Source of the DNA: Streptomyces canus
Lineage (GTDB): Bacteria > Actinomycetota > Actinomycetes > Streptomycetales > Streptomycetaceae
Direction: 5' to 3'
Assembly (NCBI RefSeq): GCF_030816965.1
Contig: NZ_JAUSYQ010000001.1
Span: forward strand, 85,396 to 149,395
Length of the DNA: 64,000 nucleotides
Position numbers and translations under genes: made by a program. A model generated the notes under the pieces. It was given only the letters and a program-made list of their open reading frames with translations, made no database searches and was not told the DNA's origin. Below are positions 61,032-64,000 of the stretch, in pieces (within the stretch, counting starts at the first letter, position 1; every line of letters begins with the position of its first letter).

Positions 61032-63434
61032 TCAGGATTCCGCCCAGTTGAGGCCGAGGTCGGCGAGTGCGGTGAGTTTGTCGGTGGTCAGCTTGGCGCG
61101 GCGGCCCTTCTGGTTCATGATCCACACTCCGAGTCGGACTTCGGTTCCGTCTTCCAGTCGCTCTACGTGCCCCCGTGGGACGGTCACGGAGCCCTCCCGG
61201 GCCTTGTACCGTGCCAGGGCCGCTACACCCCGCTCGAAGGCCCCCACGGGCGTCGTGGACGGCTTCGCGGGTGCCTCCGGCTCCGGGGCCGGGGCGAGCG
61301 GTGTGATGCCGAGTTGTTCCATGCGCTCGCGCTGCCCGTCCGTCAGGCCCTCCCAGACCTTCGGCGTCCGCTGCCGGGCCAACCACTTCCCGATGTCCAT
61401 GCCGTGGACGGTGACGCCGGGCAGGACTTCCACCGCGCCGGCTTGGCCTTCTTCGTCGCGTACGAGTTCGCGCAGTGCGGCGTAGTGGCGTTGCCATTCG
61501 GCCGGCCACTCCGGGTTCCAGTCCTCGTCGACGGCTTCCAGGGCTGTCTTCCATTCGGGATGGCCCTCCAGCGTGCCGGGTCGCCGCACATTCGCGAGCC
61601 ACATCCCCAACGGCTTGCCCAGCATCGTCGCCGACCTCGGTGCGCAGAGGGTCCAGTGCTGGTCGTAGTACGCCTTGGCGGCCTCCAGGTTCTCCTGGAA
61701 CCGCTCATCCGCGACGGACCAGACCATGCCGAGCTGTTCCAGCCGCTGGGCGCGCCGGCCGGTCATCTCCCCGGCCCCGTACGCGCGTCGCTGTTCTGCG
61801 ACCCATTGCCCCAGTGGTGTCGCGCCCTCGCGGTGTCCGTAGGGCACCCTCGCGTTCCCGACCCGCTCGACGTACGTCTTCAGCTTCGCCCAGCCGCGGG
61901 CCCAGTCCTGACGCTCGGTGTCGATCACGTTGAAGGAGACCCAGTCCGCGACCATCACCGGATCCCGGGGGGCCGCGAAACGCAGCAGCAGGCGAGACTC
62001 GTCCTCGCCCTCTTCTGGGGCGACACCGATGTTCACGGACGGCTGCGCCACGTCCTTCTGCGGCTCCTGCGGAATCGCGAGCAGTTCCACGGCCTCTTCA
62101 TCGTGGGCCCGCAGGCCCTCCAGGACTTTCACCAGGGGCCGGTAGGAACCGGAGGTGAACATGTCCTCAGGCTGCTCTCCCGGCTGGAGGAACACCGGCA
62201 CGATCAGGGAGGCGAGCTTGCCCTGCCCGGGCTTCTGCCGCAAAGCGCGCCCGATGGCCTGGACGATGTCGTGCGGCGCCCCCTTGGGGTCCAGCAGGGC
62301 AACTGAATCCACGGCTCTGATGTCGACGCCCTCACCCAGGACCCGGCAGTTCGAGAGCACGGCCCGCTGCGCCGTGGACCCGAACGAACCCAGAACCTCC
62401 CGCCGACGCTCGGGGACATGCTCCCCGCACAGCCAGTCCGCCCAGATCCGAGCCGGGAACGTCTCGGGCTGATCGGTATGCAGCTTCGCCGCAACCCGCT
62501 CCAGACCCTCCGCGTACGCCTGAGCCTCGATCGTCCGGTGATGGAAGGTGATGCACGTCGACAGGTCATGCTGCGCCATCGTGTGCAGCAACGCGGCCTG
62601 CAAGGCTCCAAGGCGCTGCCCGCGTACCTCTTCCGTGTGCCGCTCCTCGCCCATCAGCTTCTCCGGCGTGACGACCGGGTCCTTCAGCTCCAGCACGATG
62701 ATCTGGTACCGCGCCAGCAAGCCCCGGGAGACGGCCGACGCGAGCGAGAGCTTGTACAGGACCGGCCCGAAGACCTTCTCGTCATCCATGGAAGCCGCCA
62801 TCTGACGCGGCAGCGGATCCCGCACCCCCTCAGCAACCTCCCGGCCCAGCCGCTCCTCCCAGATCCGCGGCGTCGCCGTCAGATACAACCGCCGCAACGC
62901 CGGGATCACACTCTGATCGTGGATGTCCGCCCACGCCTTACCCATCGACCCCGACGTCCGGTGCGCCTCATCCACCACCGCCAGATCCACCGGATCAAGC
63001 TTCTGCCCGTAGACACCCTCGAACGCCTCCGCCAGAACACCCAAAGACGCATAGGTGGCGTAGATGGTGACCGGCCCCTGCCCGTGCCACAGCGCCAACT
63101 GGACCGGGTTCGTCGTGGAACGCACCTTCAACGACCACAGCTCCGGGTCGTCCTGGAGCGAACACACCGCAACCGCCGGCCCCCTGTGCCCAACCTCGTG
63201 CCACGCCCTCACCGTCTGCGCCAGCAGATCCAGCGTCGGCACCAGCACGAGCACACGCCCCCTGGGCACAAGCCGCCTCGCCGACACCGCAGCCATAATC
63301 GTCTTCCCCGTCCCACACGCCGCGTGCACCTGCCCACGAAGACCATTCCAGGGAATACCACCCGGCGGAACATCAAGACCCCGCACAATGGCGGAAACGG
63401 CCTCGATCTGGTGATCACGCAGCTTCACGGCCAT
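61032..63434 (-). CDS. Telomere-adjacent superfamily 2 helicase with helicase-associated repeats
   Basis: 800 residues from ATG 63434 (AGGAG upstream). The SF2 core has ACGTGKT (Walker A, about 39-45), VVDEAHRTSG (DEAH box, about 155), YLTATP, and motif VI region DIVQAIGRALRQKPG. It is followed by four helicase-associated repeats of the W/L...Y....G...VP type (RGWAKLKTYVERVGNARVPY; ENLEAAKAYYDQHW; YAALRELVRDEEG; ALARYKAREGSVTVPRG). Position and orientation (starting about 560 bp from the end, reading inward) match the TtrA-type helicases at Streptomyces telomeres, implicated in transfer or end maintenance. Confidence 0.88.
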   Translation of the reverse strand: MAVKLRDHQIEAVSAIVRGLDVPPGGIPWNGLRGQVHAACGTGKTIMAAVSARRLVPRGRVLVLVPTLDLLAQTVRAWHEVGHRGPAVAVCSLQDDPELWSLKVRSTTNPVQLALWHGQGPVTIYATYASLGVLAEAFEGVYGQKLDPVDLAVVDEAHRTSGSMGKAWADIHDQSVIPALRRLYLTATPRIWEERLGREVAEGVRDPLPRQMAASMDDEKVFGPVLYKLSLASAVSRGLLARYQIIVLELKDPVVTPEKLMGEERHTEEVRGQRLGALQAALLHTMAQHDLSTCITFHHRTIEAQAYAEGLERVAAKLHTDQPETFPARIWADWLCGEHVPERRREVLGSFGSTAQRAVLSNCRVLGEGVDIRAVDSVALLDPKGAPHDIVQAIGRALRQKPGQGKLASLIVPVFLQPGEQPEDMFTSGSYRPLVKVLEGLRAHDEEAVELLAIPQEPQKDVAQPSVNIGVAPEEGEDESRLLLRFAAPRDPVMVADWVSFNVIDTERQDWARGWAKLKTYVERVGNARVPYGHREGATPLGQWVAEQRRAYGAGEMTGRRAQRLEQLGMVWSVADERFQENLEAAKAYYDQHWTLCAPRSATMLGKPLGMWLANVRRPGTLEGHPEWKTALEAVDEDWNPEWPAEWQRHYAALRELVRDEEGQAGAVEVLPGVTVHGMDIGKWLARQRTPKVWEGLTDGQRERMEQLGITPLAPAPEPEAPAKPSTTPVGAFERGVAALARYKAREGSVTVPRGHVERLEDGTEVRLGVWIMNQKGRRAKLTTDKLTALADLGLNWAES

Positions 63435-63843
63435 GCCCCGTGTTCTCCTTTTTCTCGGAATGCGGCACGTAATAACAAATAGAATCCAGGCGCAAGGTGC
63501 GCGGCGGTAGGGGTGTAGCATCTGATCCCAGACTCTACACAGCCACAAGTCATGATGCATCACCCATACGCCAACTTCACACCCGAGGATGGCACAGTGA
63601 CTCAATCTCACCCACGAACGGTCGACTGTCCTATATACAGACAGGGTTTTGATGAACAGTGGGGACAGGTAGACGGTGGGGGAGAGGTTCAGGGTGGAGC
63701 GCAGCGGAACCCCGTCACTACAACAAGGCGCCGGCACTCCGTCAGGCCGACAGTGCGTCACATCCCTTGCAGAGGTAGTGGCTGGGAATCCCAAACCCTA
63801 CACAGTCCCGCGCGCGATGCACCCCCTCTTGCCGCCAGCCCCA
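63435..63843. other. Subterminal non-coding region
   Basis: It holds the helicase promoter region and no convincing gene. Base composition is less GC-rich than the rest of the window. Confidence 0.4.
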
Positions 63844-64000
63844 GGAATCCCGCTTGCGGGATTCCCTCAATTCGCGCTTACGCGAATTGAAACGCACTCA
63901 GAATTCCGCTTGCGGAATTCGATTCCCGCGCTTGCGCGGGAATCTGGCGGAGCGTCAGCGGAGCCGCTCCCTATGCAGCGCGCCAGCGCTGCATATCCCG
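63844..64000. other. Linear-replicon telomere (tandem palindromes)
   Basis: Palindromes in order: 63844-63865 (GGAATCCCGC-TT-), 63868-63889 (CAATTCGCG-CTTA-), 63901-63920 (GAATTCCGC-TT-), 63921-63944 (GATTCCCGCGC-TT-), a weaker pair about 63947-63970 (AGCGG-AG-CCGCT), and 63972-63995 (TATGCAGCG, 6-base loop). Read from the end, the 5' terminus is CGGGATATGCAGCGC, not the common CCCGCGGAGCGG start. This is the expected structure of a Streptomyces end capped by Tpg. Confidence 0.85.

Noticed and set aside
63552..63890. Plus-strand frame running into the telomere
   Set aside because: It crosses the terminal palindromes and has unlikely composition; subterminal regions are usually non-coding.

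Overview
Organism and replicon. The window is very GC-rich DNA with actinomycete codon use, GTG starts, GTGA stop/start overlaps and protein families typical of Streptomyces or a close relative. It looks like one arm of a linear plasmid (less likely a chromosome end) finishing in a telomere at base 64000. Four features support this. A tap-tpg pair (telomere-associated protein and terminal protein) lies at 9348-12044. A run of inverted repeats fills the last 160 bases. A helicase gene with helicase-associated repeats sits next to that end and reads inward. A parA-parB partition operon (47597-50079) is surrounded by five copies of a 15-bp palindrome that is very probably its centromere.

Layout. 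0-9.3 kb: WD40 protein, tyrosine recombinase, frameshifted sigma-like gene, small membrane proteins, and a vWA/solute-binding protein. 9.3-12.1 kb: tpg and tap, with an AT-rich repeat-bearing promoter. 12.2-14.9 kb: a complete but internally deleted Tn7-like transposon whose ends and 5-bp target duplication can be read exactly; it carries tnsA, a chimeric tniQ-like gene and a lactonase-type metallo-hydrolase. 15-23.9 kb: broken genes mixed with intact ones (MFS exporter with a leader-peptide attenuator, CBS-BON protein, DUF4265 protein, SRAP protein, 2H phosphoesterase). 23.9-26.4 kb: a damaged IS21-family element. 26.6-28.6 kb: APC permease. 28.8-37.4 kb: polymorphic-toxin debris, comprising an IS256-nuclease-SUKH-Lsr2 fusion, a second SUKH immunity gene, a protealysin-like metalloprotease bracketed by inverted repeats, many gene fragments, and an RHS toxin gene that has lost its core but kept its signal region and toxin tail. 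37.8 kb: a one-spacer type I-E-like CRISPR remnant. 38-40.9 kb: a large winged-helix/zinc protein and, beside it, a structured region with three hairpins sharing a heptaloop. 41-47.5 kb: small plasmid genes, an Imm1-like gene, and a repeat family around GACCAGATC...TGAGACGG. 47.6-52.8 kb: parAB, a replication-relaxation protein and membrane-protein debris. 53-60.8 kb: IS remnants interleaved with chromosome-like genes (serine hydrolase, DinB, maleylpyruvate isomerase-like, MerR, IS5 transposase). 61-64 kb: telomere-adjacent helicase and telomere.

How it fits together. Backbone functions are end replication (Tap, Tpg, telomere, helicase), segregation (ParA, ParB, parS) and plasmid-type DNA-processing genes (replication-relaxation protein, recombinase, the 842-residue DNA-binding-like protein). 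The rest is accessory cargo under heavy decay: at least twenty genes here are frameshifted, truncated or fused. All assignments come from reading translated sequence and motifs by eye; no database search was possible.
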